A stretch of DNA of 64,000 nt from Iocasia fonsfrigidae (GTDB lineage: Bacteria > Bacillota > Halanaerobiia > Halanaerobiales > DTU029). Of the stretch, positions 51,925-61,079 are shown piece after piece (position 1 is the first letter of the stretch; the number at the start of each line of letters is the position of its first letter). The translations under genes were made by a program, and so were the position numbers. Under the pieces are notes generated by a model, which worked only from the letters and a program-made list of their open reading frames with translations, was not told the DNA's origin and made no database searches. Location of the stretch: the NCBI RefSeq assembly GCF_017751145.1, contig NZ_CP046640.1:310001-374000 (forward strand), in the 5' to 3' direction.

Positions 51925-51953
51925 TTGCAAAATATGGGTATTGTATATATAAT
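51925..51953 (+). promoter_or_regulatory. Sigma-A promoter for pgi
   Basis: TTGCAA (51925-51930), 17 bases, TATAAT (51948-51953). Confidence 0.75.
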
Positions 51954-52015
51954 GTTAAAAGAAAGCTGACTGCATTACATAAGAGTTATTTAAATTAAAA
52001 ATAGGAGGCGGTTTA

Positions 52016-53443
52016 ATGGCTAAGAGGTTTAATGACAACGAGTGGACAAATAAAATGAGAATAAAACTGGATGTTAATAATATGTTTGCCGAAAGGGTTG
52101 GCCCTGAACATGGCTTTACAAGGGAAGAGATAACAGCCTTGTCAGATAAGGTAGAAGAGGCCCATAATAATATTAAACAGGCTAAACCAGGTTTTATGGA
52201 TCTTCCGTATGAACAGACTGAAATTGTCAGAGAGATTAAAGAATTTGCAGCTAAAAAACAGGGTGAGTTTGATAATTTTGTTGTATTGGGTATTGGGGGT
52301 TCTGCCCTTGGTAATATAGCCCTACAGACTGCTTTAAATGACCCTTATTATAATTACAGAAATGATAAAAGGGGTGGCTGCTGTCGTTTGTTTGTTCCGG
52401 ATAATGTTGATCCTGTAAGATTCAAGAGCTTATTAGAGACACTTGATTTAAAGAAAACGGTTTTTAATGTTATCTCTAAATCAGGTGGTACTGCAGAAAC
52501 CATGAGTCAGTATCTTATTGCTCGTAAGGCCGTTGCTGAAGTAGTAGGTGAAGATAAGGTAGAGAAACATTTTATTGCCACTACAAGTGCAAATTCAGGT
52601 TATCTTATTGAAATATCTAAGAGAGAGGATTTTAAGACCTTTTATATCCCTGATAATGTTGGAGGACGTTTTTCTGTATTAACACCTGTTGGTCTGGTAT
52701 CAGCCGCCTTTTGCGGAATAGATATTGAGGAGTTACTAGCTGGTGCTGCCTATATGGATAAGCTCTGTCAGAGTAGTGACTTGTGGCAAAACCCGGCCTA
52801 TCTTAATGGGGTATTACAATATATGTCTTATAAAGAAGGGAAACCTCTCTCTGTTATGATGCCATATGCACATGCCCTAAAGGACATGGCTGACTGGTAC
52901 CGTCAGTTGTGGGCAGAATCACTAGGTAAGGAAGTTGATCGGGAGGGTAATGTTATTAATGTTGGGCCTACACCGATTAAGGCCCTGGGGGCTACTGATC
53001 AGCATTCCCAGGTTCAACTCTATACAGAAGGACCCTTTGATAAGGTTATTACCTTCCTGGAAGTAGAGGATTATGGGGTTGAGATTGAAATACCAGCTGT
53101 TTATCAGGATATTCAGGGGGTATCATATCTAGGTGGACATACCTTGAATGAACTGATTAGGACTGAAAAAAATGCTACTGAACTGGCCCTGAGCAAAAGA
53201 GGGCGTCTAAATTCAACTATTATACTCCCTGAGGTTAATGAGTTTACCATGGGGCAGCTGATATATATGCTTGAATTGCAGACTGCTCTGGTTGGTGAGT
53301 TGTTTAATATAAATGCTTTTAATCAACCTGGTGTGGAATTAGGCAAACATTATACCTATGGTGTACTGGGGCGCGAGGGTTATGATGATAAGAAACAGGA
53401 GTATGATGAGAGGCCTAAAAAAGATAAGGATTTAATTATATAA
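52016..53443 (+). CDS. pgi: Glucose-6-phosphate isomerase
   Basis: Interconverts glucose 6-phosphate and fructose 6-phosphate. Its 475 residues show the SIS-fold signatures VLGIGGSALGNIALQTAL, VISKSGGTAET, DNVGGRFSVLTPVGL with the active-site region, QLWAESLGKEVDREG, and GATDQHSQVQLYTEGP (the PGI signature with catalytic His). It is the shorter bacterial form (about 450-475 residues). GGAGGCGG precedes the ATG. Single gene with its own promoter and terminator. Confidence 0.97.
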   Translation: MAKRFNDNEWTNKMRIKLDVNNMFAERVGPEHGFTREEITALSDKVEEAHNNIKQAKPGFMDLPYEQTEIVREIKEFAAKKQGEFDNFVVLGIGGSALGNIALQTALNDPYYNYRNDKRGGCCRLFVPDNVDPVRFKSLLETLDLKKTVFNVISKSGGTAETMSQYLIARKAVAEVVGEDKVEKHFIATTSANSGYLIEISKREDFKTFYIPDNVGGRFSVLTPVGLVSAAFCGIDIEELLAGAAYMDKLCQSSDLWQNPAYLNGVLQYMSYKEGKPLSVMMPYAHALKDMADWYRQLWAESLGKEVDREGNVINVGPTPIKALGATDQHSQVQLYTEGPFDKVITFLEVEDYGVEIEIPAVYQDIQGVSYLGGHTLNELIRTEKNATELALSKRGRLNSTIILPEVNEFTMGQLIYMLELQTALVGELFNINAFNQPGVELGKHYTYGVLGREGYDDKKQEYDERPKKDKDLII

Positions 53444-53476
53444 TCTCCCTTTATAGGGAAAAATAAGTCAGTAGCC

Positions 53477-53502
53477 AAATCCCTGCTAAAAAGCAGGGAT
53501 TT
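53477..53502 (+). terminator. Intrinsic terminator after pgi
   Basis: AAATCCCTGCT, loop AAAA, AGCAGGGATTT: perfect 11-bp stem; T run short. Confidence 0.85.
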
Positions 53503-53650
53503 TATGATTGAAAATAAGCGGAGCCTACCTGAACTACCCTCTAATGATATTTAGGGGAAGACTCAGGAAAGAGGCACCTTATTTGTAGAATCATTTAGTT
53601 TGTAATATAGTAATAAAATGATATAATAATACTGTTGAGGGTTTTTTGAT
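53503..53650. other. Intergenic region before repeat copy D
   Basis: About 150 bases with no ribosome-site-linked frame. GATATAATAATACTG near 53631 contains a TATAAT without a matching -35. Nothing else recognised. Confidence 0.4.
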
Positions 53651-53868
53651 GACTTTAAAGACCGACAAATATATTTACTTCCCTTGTCGTGCACTACGGC
53701 GTCCTGCCTTCGTTTACTGTCGAGAAATTGTCCTCCGGCGTCCATGCCTCCAGACAATTTTTAGAGTCGTCCAGTAAATATATTGGTCTGTATTATGATA
53801 ACAAGTTGACTTTGTGTAAGAAGAATTCCTATAGTAAAAATTAATAATTGTTGATTAAGTCTGGATGG
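53651..53868 (+). repeat. Dispersed foldback element, copy D
   Basis: About 218 bp, beginning GACTTTAAAGACCGAC. Outer arms GACAAATATATTTAC (53664-53678) and GTAAATATATTGGTC (53774-53788) pair with one mismatch. Inner arms AAATTGTC/GACAATTT also pair. Two direct copies of CGGCGTCC are at 53697-53704 and 53736-53743. Tail TTGTTGATTAAGTCTGGATGG. It lies between the pgi terminator and the pseudokinase gene, so it may form part of that gene's leader. Confidence 0.82.
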
Positions 53869-53936
53869 CCGTTAGGCGGCTTGTTCTTTGATTATAACAA
53901 TAGAGAAAGAGGAATAAAAAAAGAGGGGGGATTTAA

Positions 53937-55358
53937 ATGAGGATAGTTAATGAAGTGGAGAGGTGGGGGAAGAGGTTTTATGAATTGACAGATGGTCAGG
54001 AGAGTTCTGTGGCAGAGGCTATTTTTGTTACTCGTAAACCTAGGTCACGAATAATGCTTGATGTCAAGATGGGCTTGGAAGATATTATCAGTAAGGGGAA
54101 TCTTCTACAACATGAGGCCTTTATCAAGTATAAAAGTATTAGTATGATTAATGATGAATACTGTCTCTTAAAGGATGAACCAGGTATTTATCAACCACTG
54201 ACTGCTTATCTCAGGGAGAAATCCCCCTCACTGGTACAGAGGGTAAAATGGGTTTTAACACTGGCAGAAGTTTTAAAAGAGGCTGAAGAGAAGGGTTGCA
54301 ACTGGACAATACTGGGGTTGAAATCACTCCAGGTTGATAAAGATGGTGGATTAAAGGTCATTGATCCTGCTATAACCGGGCTTACCTGGCAGTACAGGGA
54401 GGATGAACAGCAGACTTATCCTGAAGAAGTCTATCAGGCAGTTGAGGTATATAAAGAAAAGAAGTGGGCTGAAGGGTCACATATTTATAATGCAGGTGTT
54501 ATTATGTATTATTTGCTGACAGACAGGATGCCTTTTAATGCTGATGACAAATCAGACCTGGTTGACCAGATCTATAATTCTATACCAGTGGAACCCCGCT
54601 ATCTTAGTTATCAGCTCTCAAAGCCTCTCAATGATTTTATTATGTCTACCCTGAAGAAAGACTTAAGTGAGAGGTTAGGGGACTGGGATAGTTTTATCAG
54701 CCAATTACGAAATTTAGAGGAAAAGGGGCTTTTAGAGGGTGACCTTAATCAGCTAAAAGAGAATCAAGAAAAGGCTTCTCAAATGATTAAAAAAAGGAAA
54801 CACAGGCTTAGTGTTAGAAACTTCTGGCGGAAAAAGCGGGCAGTAATTACTGTTGTAGGTGGTTTGCTGGCTTTCTTTGTCCTGCTTGGTTTTATGGGGG
54901 GCAGTAGGGAACCTGTTGTAACAGAAGAGACTACCCCGAGTGAGGTTGTAGAGATTTTCTATCAGGGAATAGACCAGAAGGATATTTTCCTGGTTGAAGA
55001 TACTAATATCAGTGATCTGGGAGAACTGGATAATCTTTTGAACAGGAATTATGTTATAGAAAGGGTCAGACAGGCCTATAGTATGGCAGATACAGAAGGC
55101 TTTTTCGGTATAACAGATTTAGAGATTACTAAACTTGCTGATCATCTCCAACCAGCCTTTGAAGTTGTATATCACTTATATATAAATAATCCAACAGATG
55201 AAACTAATGAGGATACTGGGGAACCAGTCATGGAAAAGATAATTATAGATATGAAAGACAGGGTATTACTGGGTAATGTAGAAGGCCGCTGGCAGATAGT
55301 AGAGCTTGAGGGTAGTATCCAGAGCCTGATCCAGGGTGAACTGGGTCTGGAATCATAG
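53937..55358 (+). CDS. Membrane-anchored protein-kinase-like protein, probable pseudokinase
   Basis: A 473-residue protein with a Ser/Thr-kinase-like domain at about 1-270, a basic linker (KKRKHRLSVRNFWRKKR), one membrane helix at about 303-322 (AVITVVGGLLAFFVLLGFMGG) and an extracytoplasmic C-terminal domain of about 150 residues. The catalytic HRD loop appears as TILGLKSLQVDKDG, lacking the catalytic Asp. DFG is replaced by DPA, and no glycine-rich loop is visible, so phosphotransfer is doubtful. Late-lobe features survive (IYNAGVIMYYLLTDRMPF). The external domain is NTF2-like in feel but not identified. Ribosome site GAGGGGGG. Confidence 0.82.
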   Translation: MRIVNEVERWGKRFYELTDGQESSVAEAIFVTRKPRSRIMLDVKMGLEDIISKGNLLQHEAFIKYKSISMINDEYCLLKDEPGIYQPLTAYLREKSPSLVQRVKWVLTLAEVLKEAEEKGCNWTILGLKSLQVDKDGGLKVIDPAITGLTWQYREDEQQTYPEEVYQAVEVYKEKKWAEGSHIYNAGVIMYYLLTDRMPFNADDKSDLVDQIYNSIPVEPRYLSYQLSKPLNDFIMSTLKKDLSERLGDWDSFISQLRNLEEKGLLEGDLNQLKENQEKASQMIKKRKHRLSVRNFWRKKRAVITVVGGLLAFFVLLGFMGGSREPVVTEETTPSEVVEIFYQGIDQKDIFLVEDTNISDLGELDNLLNRNYVIERVRQAYSMADTEGFFGITDLEITKLADHLQPAFEVVYHLYINNPTDETNEDTGEPVMEKIIIDMKDRVLLGNVEGRWQIVELEGSIQSLIQGELGLES

Positions 55359-55395
55359 AAATTAATTTTAAAGGATTTAGGGATGATATCCAGAA

Positions 55396-55440
55396 TATAT
55401 ATTAGTAACACAAATATTATATTCGTGTTACTAATATATA
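55396..55440. promoter_or_regulatory. Long dyad TATTAGTAACAC / GTGTTACTAATA before the ECF gene
   Basis: A 16-bp perfect inverted repeat (55396-55411 with 55425-55440) with a 13-base centre, ending 15 bases before the ECF S-component start. The arm TAGTAACAC with a 13-base spacer resembles the widely spaced operators of BirA- or NiaR-like vitamin regulators. It lacks a T-run, so it is not a terminator. Confidence 0.55.
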
Positions 55441-55455
55441 AAGGGGTTTTAGAAG

Positions 55456-55992
55456 ATGGAAACAAAGAAGATTGTCTTTATGGGTATTTTTATTGCTTTA
55501 GGTCTGGTTATTCCAACGGCTTTTCATTACCTACTGCTTGGTTCTGGTTCTGTATTTTTACCAATGCATATCCCTGTATTATTAGCAGGTGTTTATCTTG
55601 GGCCAGCGGCAGGCTTTATTGTAGGAGCTGTAACACCATTATTATGTAGTTTGTTAACCGGCATGCCTCCTTTATTACCGATGCTGCCGATTATGTTTGT
55701 TGAATTGAGTATCTATGGGTCAGCCATAGGTTATCTATATCAAAGAAGGAGTTTGGGTATTTTTACTTCCCTTATTTTGACTATGCTGTTGGGGAGGGTT
55801 GGGGCAGGATTTGTGGTTATGATTATGGTGCACCTTTTTGGGATGAATTATCTACCTGCCAATCCCCTGGTATATATCTGGTCATCAATTATTGGAGGGA
55901 CAGTGGGAATTGTAATCCAGTTAATCTTAATTCCTGTTTTACTAAAATACCTGAAGGGTGGTATTACAGGGGAATTGGGGGTAAAACAGTGA
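55456..55992 (+). CDS. ECF transporter S component
   Basis: A 178-residue membrane protein with about six helices, of the general ECF substrate-binding family (PF12822-like). It opens TKKIVFMGIFIALGLVIPTAFHYLL and continues with FLPMHIPVLLAGVYLGPAAGFIVGAVTPLL and LTGMPPLLPMLPIMFVELSIYG. S components capture vitamins or their precursors and work with a shared EcfA/A'/T module, which is not in the window. The vitamin is unknown. It overlaps the next gene at GTGA, coupling it with a methyltransferase. Confidence 0.87.
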   Translation: METKKIVFMGIFIALGLVIPTAFHYLLLGSGSVFLPMHIPVLLAGVYLGPAAGFIVGAVTPLLCSLLTGMPPLLPMLPIMFVELSIYGSAIGYLYQRRSLGIFTSLILTMLLGRVGAGFVVMIMVHLFGMNYLPANPLVYIWSSIIGGTVGIVIQLILIPVLLKYLKGGITGELGVKQ

Positions 55993-56573
55993 GCAGGGAA
56001 TTTTTTAACCAGGTGGCAGAAAACTGGGATGAAAGGGTAGACCATGATAATAGGAAAATAAGGTTTGCTATCAACAAATTACCTGTTCATGAAAGACCTG
56101 ATATTCTTGATGTAGGGACAGGGACAGGTGTTATACTTCCTCTTCTGGAGGAATACTATGGTGGCGGTTGTCAAATTACGGCAGTGGATTTTGCTGAAAA
56201 TATGCTTGAAATTGCTAAAAAGAAGTATCATCATTACCAGAATATCCAGTTTATAAGGGCTGATATTTATAAATATCAATTTAATCAGTGCTTTGATTTG
56301 ATTATTACCTATTCTGTTTTTCCACACCTGGGGGATAAGGTTACTATACTGGAACGGTTTTATGATTTATTAAAAGATAGTGGAAGGCTACTGATTTTCC
56401 ACTCCCAGTCAAGGGAGGAAATAAATCAGCTGCATCATAATAGTGAACAAGATGTGGTTAGAGATGACCTGCCACCGATTGGGCAGGTAATTGACTGGGC
56501 TGAAAGGATAGGCTATAAGCAAGTGGAAAGTATTGATAATGATAAGATGTATCTACTTATACTGAGAAAATAG
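55989..56573 (+). CDS. Class I SAM-dependent methyltransferase
   Basis: A 194-residue methyltransferase with motif I LDVGTGTGVILPLL, motif II TAVDFAENMLEIAKKKY and the post-motif region FDLIITYSVFPHL. It starts with GTG, overlapping the ECF stop. Substrate unknown; coupling to a vitamin-uptake S component hints at modification of the imported compound or of a related cofactor. Confidence 0.87.
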   Translation: MSREFFNQVAENWDERVDHDNRKIRFAINKLPVHERPDILDVGTGTGVILPLLEEYYGGGCQITAVDFAENMLEIAKKKYHHYQNIQFIRADIYKYQFNQCFDLIITYSVFPHLGDKVTILERFYDLLKDSGRLLIFHSQSREEINQLHHNSEQDVVRDDLPPIGQVIDWAERIGYKQVESIDNDKMYLLILRK

Positions 56574-56607
56574 AAGTTAAAGGCCTTTTTTGGAAGGAAA
56601 ATAAGTT

Positions 56608-56633
56608 AAAAATCACCCGAAAGGGTGATTTTT
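56608..56633 (+). terminator. Intrinsic terminator after the ECF/methyltransferase pair
   Basis: AAAAATCACCC, loop GAAA, GGGTGATTTTT: 11-bp perfect stem with U-run. Confidence 0.92.
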
Positions 56634-56773
56634 GTCTATCTTATTCGTTTAGTGTAGGCAGTAGAGGGGAATGTTGAGTTTGAGATTAGAAGTGAATAAC
56701 AAGGTTAAAGTCCTTGCAGAATTTTACCGGGAGTGATATAATCAGCCAGAACTTATTATAAGGTGGTGTTTCT

Positions 56774-57547
56774 TTGAAACTATCATTATCCAAAAACTAT
56801 ACAAATAAGATAGTAAAGGCTGTAGCTGAATTTGATTTAATTCAAGATGACGATCATATCTTAGTAGGGTTGTCAGGTGGTAAAGACAGCAGTTTTCTAC
56901 TTTATAGCCTGGCTTTTTTAAGGAAGTATCTGGGTGTTAAATTTAGTTTGAGTGTGATTACAATTGATCTTGGTTTTAATGGGGTAGACTTTGAACCCCT
57001 CAGGGATTTTTGCCGGGAACTGGCTGTCCCTTTTTATCTAGAAAGAACCAGGATAGCAGAGTATATCCTGCAAGAGGAGGCTGCTAATCCCTGTGCTAAA
57101 TGCGCCCATTTCAGGAAGGGAGCTATAGCAGGTTTTATGCGCAAAAAAGGAATTAAGAAACTGGCCTTTGGGCACCACTATGATGATGCTGTGGAGACCT
57201 TTCTAATGAGTATTTTATACTCAGGACAGTTAGTAACCTTCCAGCCTAAACAGTACTTATCAAGTAATGATATCTTTATTATCCGTCCACTGGTATATTT
57301 AAGGGAAAAAGATATTGTTGAAGCAGGTAAATTATTAGGATATGAGCCTATCAGTAGCCCTTGCCCCTATGATGGTAAAACTAAAAGGGAAGAAATAAAG
57401 CAGTACCTGCGGGAATTTACTGGACAGAAGCAGGTATTTTACAATCTGGCAGCAGCTATGAGGAAAGGGGCATCCCTTGAACGCTGGCCTCAGAGCCCTT
57501 CGGGGGAGGAACTTTCCAGGAAAATAAAGGAGCTGTGGAAGCCTTGA
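56774..57547 (+). CDS. TtcA-family tRNA sulfurtransferase-like protein
   Basis: A 257-residue PP-loop ATPase (VGLSGGKDSSFLLYSL near residue 33) of the TtcA group. CAKCAHFRKGA carries the CxxC pair, and a third cysteine is in SSPCPYDGKTKRE; in TtcA such cysteines hold an iron-sulfur cluster used to thiolate C32 of tRNA. FGHHYDDAVETFLM is typical. It starts with TTG after AAGGTGG. The family also includes proteins acting on other substrates, so the tRNA position is inferred. Confidence 0.87.
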   Translation: MKLSLSKNYTNKIVKAVAEFDLIQDDDHILVGLSGGKDSSFLLYSLAFLRKYLGVKFSLSVITIDLGFNGVDFEPLRDFCRELAVPFYLERTRIAEYILQEEAANPCAKCAHFRKGAIAGFMRKKGIKKLAFGHHYDDAVETFLMSILYSGQLVTFQPKQYLSSNDIFIIRPLVYLREKDIVEAGKLLGYEPISSPCPYDGKTKREEIKQYLREFTGQKQVFYNLAAAMRKGASLERWPQSPSGEELSRKIKELWKP

Positions 57548-57590
57548 AAATGCCAAATTTTGCGACTTTTTTATAGGAGCATAGTTTTGC

Positions 57591-57619
57591 TTGACAGGAA
57601 ATAGTTATATTGGTATACT
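57591..57619 (+). promoter_or_regulatory. Sigma-A promoter of the efflux operon
   Basis: TTGACA (57591-57596), 17 bases, TATACT (57614-57619). Confidence 0.9.
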
Positions 57620-57622
57620 ATA

Positions 57623-57638
57623 GACTGACCGGTAAGTC
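57623..57638. promoter_or_regulatory. Probable TetR operator
   Basis: GACTGACCGGTAAGTC is a near-perfect palindrome (centre ACCGGT) just after the -10 and before the TetR gene, matching the GACCGGTC-type operators of TetR-family efflux repressors. Autoregulation is the likely function. Confidence 0.8.
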
Positions 57639-57647
57639 GAGGAAGGT

Positions 57648-58247
57648 GTGATACATAAAATAGAGATGAATACTAAAGATAAGATACTGGAGGCTGCTGT
57701 AAAGCTGTTTACCGAAAATGGTTTTCATGAGACTTCTATGGCAGCAATTGCTGAAGAGGCAGGCCTTGGGAAGGGGACACTTTATTGGCACTTTTCCAGT
57801 AAAGATGAATTGTTTGGAGAAGCAGTTATCAGGGGAGGCAGGAAAATAATAAAAGAAACACATAATTTTATTATTCAAGAAAACAAAGGTCAGTCTGCTG
57901 GAGATATCTTAAAGTCATTTTTCAGGCTGAATTTTAAGAGGATTTATAGGAATAAGAAAGTAATTGGTTTATTTACCAATACGGAAAGTTATTTTAGTAG
58001 TGATGTAAAGAAAATTTTTTTTAAAATTCATTCTGCAATAGCAAGTGAAGTAGAGGAGATAATTAAGCTGGGGATTAAGAATGGGGAATTTCGCAATATT
58101 TCTAGTCGTAAGGCAGCAATTTTTATTGTTGGTAGTTTAGGGGCAATGAATGGTATTATCCTTGAAGATGATATGGAAGATATAGAAGAACTGGTTGAAT
58201 CCCTTTATGATCTGGTTTTAAAGGGTATTCAAGAAGAAGGGAGATGA
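57648..58247 (+). CDS. TetR/AcrR-family repressor
   Basis: A 199-residue repressor with an N-terminal helix-turn-helix (TKDKILEAAVKLFTENGFHETSMAAIAEEAGLGKGTLYWHFSSKDELF) and a helical ligand domain. Two starts are possible: GTG 57648, shortly after GAGGAAG, and ATG 57666. It heads an operon with TolC, HlyD and RND genes and overlaps the first by four bases, so it most likely represses the pump until an inhibitory compound binds. Confidence 0.92.
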   Translation: MIHKIEMNTKDKILEAAVKLFTENGFHETSMAAIAEEAGLGKGTLYWHFSSKDELFGEAVIRGGRKIIKETHNFIIQENKGQSAGDILKSFFRLNFKRIYRNKKVIGLFTNTESYFSSDVKKIFFKIHSAIASEVEEIIKLGIKNGEFRNISSRKAAIFIVGSLGAMNGIILEDDMEDIEELVESLYDLVLKGIQEEGR

Positions 58248-59575
58248 ATGAAGTGAAGGATATAAAGGTAGTTTTTATCTGTATAGTCAGTCTGCTTGTT
58301 CTTTATACCGGCTCAGTACTGGCCCTTGATAGTTTGACATTGAAAGAGGCCTTGCGTGCTGGACTGGAAAACAACTCCAATATCAAGCAGAGCCATCTGG
58401 AGGTGGAGAAATCTGAGTATGATCTGGAACTGGCTGAAAGAAACTGGTACCCAACACTGGATCTAAAGAGTTCCTATACTAGGCTGGAAGAGGCTCCACC
58501 GGAATTAGATTTTACTACTCTTAAACCTAGTGAGGGTTCCCAAAATAGTTATAATACCCAGTTAACACTACAGCAGACCATATATTCAGGTGGCCAGATA
58601 GGCCTTGGTATTAAACAGGCTGAAAAGGGTTTGACCCTGGCCGGTCTGCAGACCGAACAGGAGATAAGTGAGATTCTTTATAATATTATTGAGGCCTATT
58701 ATAATGTTTTAATGGCTGCTGAAAGGGTGGAAATAGAAGAAGAGGCCCTGAAAGTAGTAAAAGAACATAAAAGGATTGTCCAGAGCAGTTTTAAAGAGGG
58801 AGTGGCTTTGAAAACAGATGTGTTACAGATCGAGATCAAAGAGGGTGAATCAGAACAAAGTCTGCAGAACGCCCGTAATCAACTCCATTTAGCCAGCAAG
58901 AATCTGGCTAATTTAATCGGCAGGGATGAGCAGGATTTTCAGCTTGTTAGTCCAGATATACAGGCAGCAGTAGAGCTTGATTTAGAAAGACTTTACCAGT
59001 TAGCCCTGGAGAAGAGGCCTGAACTAAATATGATAACAGTTAATAAAGAGATAGTAGAGACCAATATAGAGATGGAAGAAAGGAGTCACCTGCCCAGGCT
59101 GGCACTTGCTGGTAATTACAGCTGGCAGGGTAGTGAGCTGGAATTTGATGACGGCAGCTGGAGTATTAGTCTGTCAGGTTCTCTCTCTATCTTTGACGGT
59201 GGTAAATCAAGTACAACTGAGAAGAAATATCAAAAAGAACTTAGTAGATTAGAGGAGTCTAAAAGCGATTTAAAGGAATTAATTAGATTAGATATTGAGA
59301 GTAAAATACTTACTGCCCGGGAAAATCGAGCCGGAATTGAACTAAAGGAATTAAATCTTGATAAGGCCCGTGAGAATCTAAGGTTGGAAGAGATGAGGTA
59401 TCAGGAGGGTGTAGGGACAAATATAGATGTAATGAATGCTCAAACCACCCTGAAACAGACCAAGATAGGTAAAATGCAGGCAGAATATCAATACCAGTTA
59501 GACCTTTTTGAATTACTGCAGAAGACGGGTCAACTTACGGGCTATTGTGAGGAGGTAATCACTAATGAAAAATAA
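58244..59575 (+). CDS. TolC-family outer-membrane efflux protein
   Basis: A 443-residue outer-membrane channel with a signal peptide (VVFICIVSLLVLYTGSVLALD) and the two OEP repeats: LTLKEALRAGLENNSNIKQSHLEVEKSEYDLELAERNWYPTLDL, and later PELNMITVNKEIVETNIEMEERSHLPRLALAGNYSW. Long amphipathic helices form the periplasmic tunnel. Its presence means the cell has an outer membrane. It overlaps both neighbours by a few bases. The start could be ATG 58244 or GTG 58253. Confidence 0.93.
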   Translation: MNEVKDIKVVFICIVSLLVLYTGSVLALDSLTLKEALRAGLENNSNIKQSHLEVEKSEYDLELAERNWYPTLDLKSSYTRLEEAPPELDFTTLKPSEGSQNSYNTQLTLQQTIYSGGQIGLGIKQAEKGLTLAGLQTEQEISEILYNIIEAYYNVLMAAERVEIEEEALKVVKEHKRIVQSSFKEGVALKTDVLQIEIKEGESEQSLQNARNQLHLASKNLANLIGRDEQDFQLVSPDIQAAVELDLERLYQLALEKRPELNMITVNKEIVETNIEMEERSHLPRLALAGNYSWQGSELEFDDGSWSISLSGSLSIFDGGKSSTTEKKYQKELSRLEESKSDLKELIRLDIESKILTARENRAGIELKELNLDKARENLRLEEMRYQEGVGTNIDVMNAQTTLKQTKIGKMQAEYQYQLDLFELLQKTGQLTGYCEEVITNEK

Positions 59576-61079
59576 AATAGGGATATTTACAATACTTATC
59601 GTCTTACTTATTAATACTGTCAGTTTAGCACAGAGTATACCAGTCAGGGTTGTAGAGGCAGAACTAAAGGACCTTGCTGAAATAAAGGTTGTCAATGGAA
59701 AGATTGAGCCTTATAAAAGTATCCAGATATCCCCTGAAATAGGTGGTATTATAGATGAGGTGAATGTTGAAGTTGGGGATTTTGTTAAAAAAGGCCAGTC
59801 TTTAATTGTTTTTGATCAAGATAATTTAAAAGCCCAGTTAAAACAGGCTGAAGCTGCTGTAGAACTGGCTCAAGCGAATCTGGATATGCTTGAAAATGGG
59901 GCTACTCCAGAGGAAATAGCCCAGGTTGAGGCTTCATATCAGAGTGCAATGGCCTCATTTGAAGGGGCTAAAACCGGACTGGAAATAATCGAATCTATTT
60001 ATCATGATAAGAGTGATTATAAACAACAGCTGACCAGTTCAAATACCCAGTTAGAGAGTGGCCGGAAACAATTATCTATTGCCGATGAGCAGTTAAATCA
60101 GGCCAGGGTTGCTTATAATCAAGCCAGTACTGATTATGAAAGAATGAAGACATTATATAATGAAGGGGCTATAACCCGGAAGGAATTTGAGGGGGTAGAG
60201 ACCCAGTATAAAAATGCTCAATCAGCTTTGAAAACAGCTGAATTGGGTAAAGAACAGGCGCAGATTAATTATAATGGTGCCCTGGAGAGTTATCAGATAG
60301 TAGAGGATGTTTATCAAAATCCACATTCCCTCAAACAACAGCTTGATAATGCTCGTACCCAGCTTGAAGTTGCCAGGGCTAACCTCCAGACAGCTGAAGC
60401 CAACCTGGCTAAGGTAAAAAAAGGGGCCCGTGAAGAAGAGCGGAGATCAGCCCGGGCTAGTTTGAAACAGTCACAGGCCTCATTAGAACTTGCCCGAATC
60501 CAGTTTGAGAATAGTGTGGTAAAAAGCCCTAACCAGGGTATAATATCTGCTGTTAATGTTGAGGTCGGTGAAATGCTTGGTGCAGGCACTCCAGTAATAA
60601 ATCTGGTAGACCTTGACCAGGTTTATGTTAAAGTAAATGTTAATGCTGATACCCTGACCAGGATTAAGGTAGGTGACCAGGTAAGTGTTGACCTCCTGGC
60701 CTTTAAAGATGGAATAAGCCAGGGAGAGATTACTAATATTAGTCCAGTTATCGATCAGCAGGCTCAGGCCTATCCAGTAAAAATATTACTTGATAATGAA
60801 GATAATAAAATATATGGGGGTATGTTTGCTGATGTAAGTTTTATCCTGAATAGGGCTGAAAATACTGTGGTTATCCCCATAAATGCAGTACTTGACCTTG
60901 ATGGTAACCCCTATGTTTTTGCGGTTGATGGTGACAAGGTGGTCAAAAAAGAGATAGAGATTGGTATTATAAATGCTAATGAACTTGAAGTTATAGATGG
61001 TATATCTCCAGAAGATATCCTGGTTATCCAGGGACAGAATTCCTTACAAAATGGTGATCTGGTTGAGGTGGTAGATTAA
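59565..61079 (+). CDS. RND efflux periplasmic adaptor (HlyD/MFP family)
   Basis: Membrane-fusion protein, 504 residues, that bridges the RND pump and TolC channel. It has a signal peptide (FTILIVLLINTVSLAQS), a lipoyl half-motif (GGIIDEVNVEVGDFVKKGQSLIVFD) and its partner (VKSPNQGIISAVNVEVGEMLGAGTPV). Between them lies an unusually long helical hairpin (about residues 85-315) in which two related arms can be seen (QLESGRKQLSIADEQLNQARVAY and QLEVARANLQTAEANLAKV). Typical adaptors are about 350-400 residues, so the coiled coil is long. A beta-barrel domain ends the protein. Confidence 0.92.
   Translation: MKNKIGIFTILIVLLINTVSLAQSIPVRVVEAELKDLAEIKVVNGKIEPYKSIQISPEIGGIIDEVNVEVGDFVKKGQSLIVFDQDNLKAQLKQAEAAVELAQANLDMLENGATPEEIAQVEASYQSAMASFEGAKTGLEIIESIYHDKSDYKQQLTSSNTQLESGRKQLSIADEQLNQARVAYNQASTDYERMKTLYNEGAITRKEFEGVETQYKNAQSALKTAELGKEQAQINYNGALESYQIVEDVYQNPHSLKQQLDNARTQLEVARANLQTAEANLAKVKKGAREEERRSARASLKQSQASLELARIQFENSVVKSPNQGIISAVNVEVGEMLGAGTPVINLVDLDQVYVKVNVNADTLTRIKVGDQVSVDLLAFKDGISQGEITNISPVIDQQAQAYPVKILLDNEDNKIYGGMFADVSFILNRAENTVVIPINAVLDLDGNPYVFAVDGDKVVKKEIEIGIINANELEVIDGISPEDILVIQGQNSLQNGDLVEVVD

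Noticed and set aside
53563-53757. Minus-strand frame of 64 codons
   Set aside because: It lies across repeat copy D, lacks a ribosome site, and its residues are the translation of foldback arms.
55383-55649. Plus-strand frame of 88 codons before the ECF gene
   Set aside because: Its first part is the inverted repeat and the rest overlaps the ECF S component in another frame; no ribosome site.
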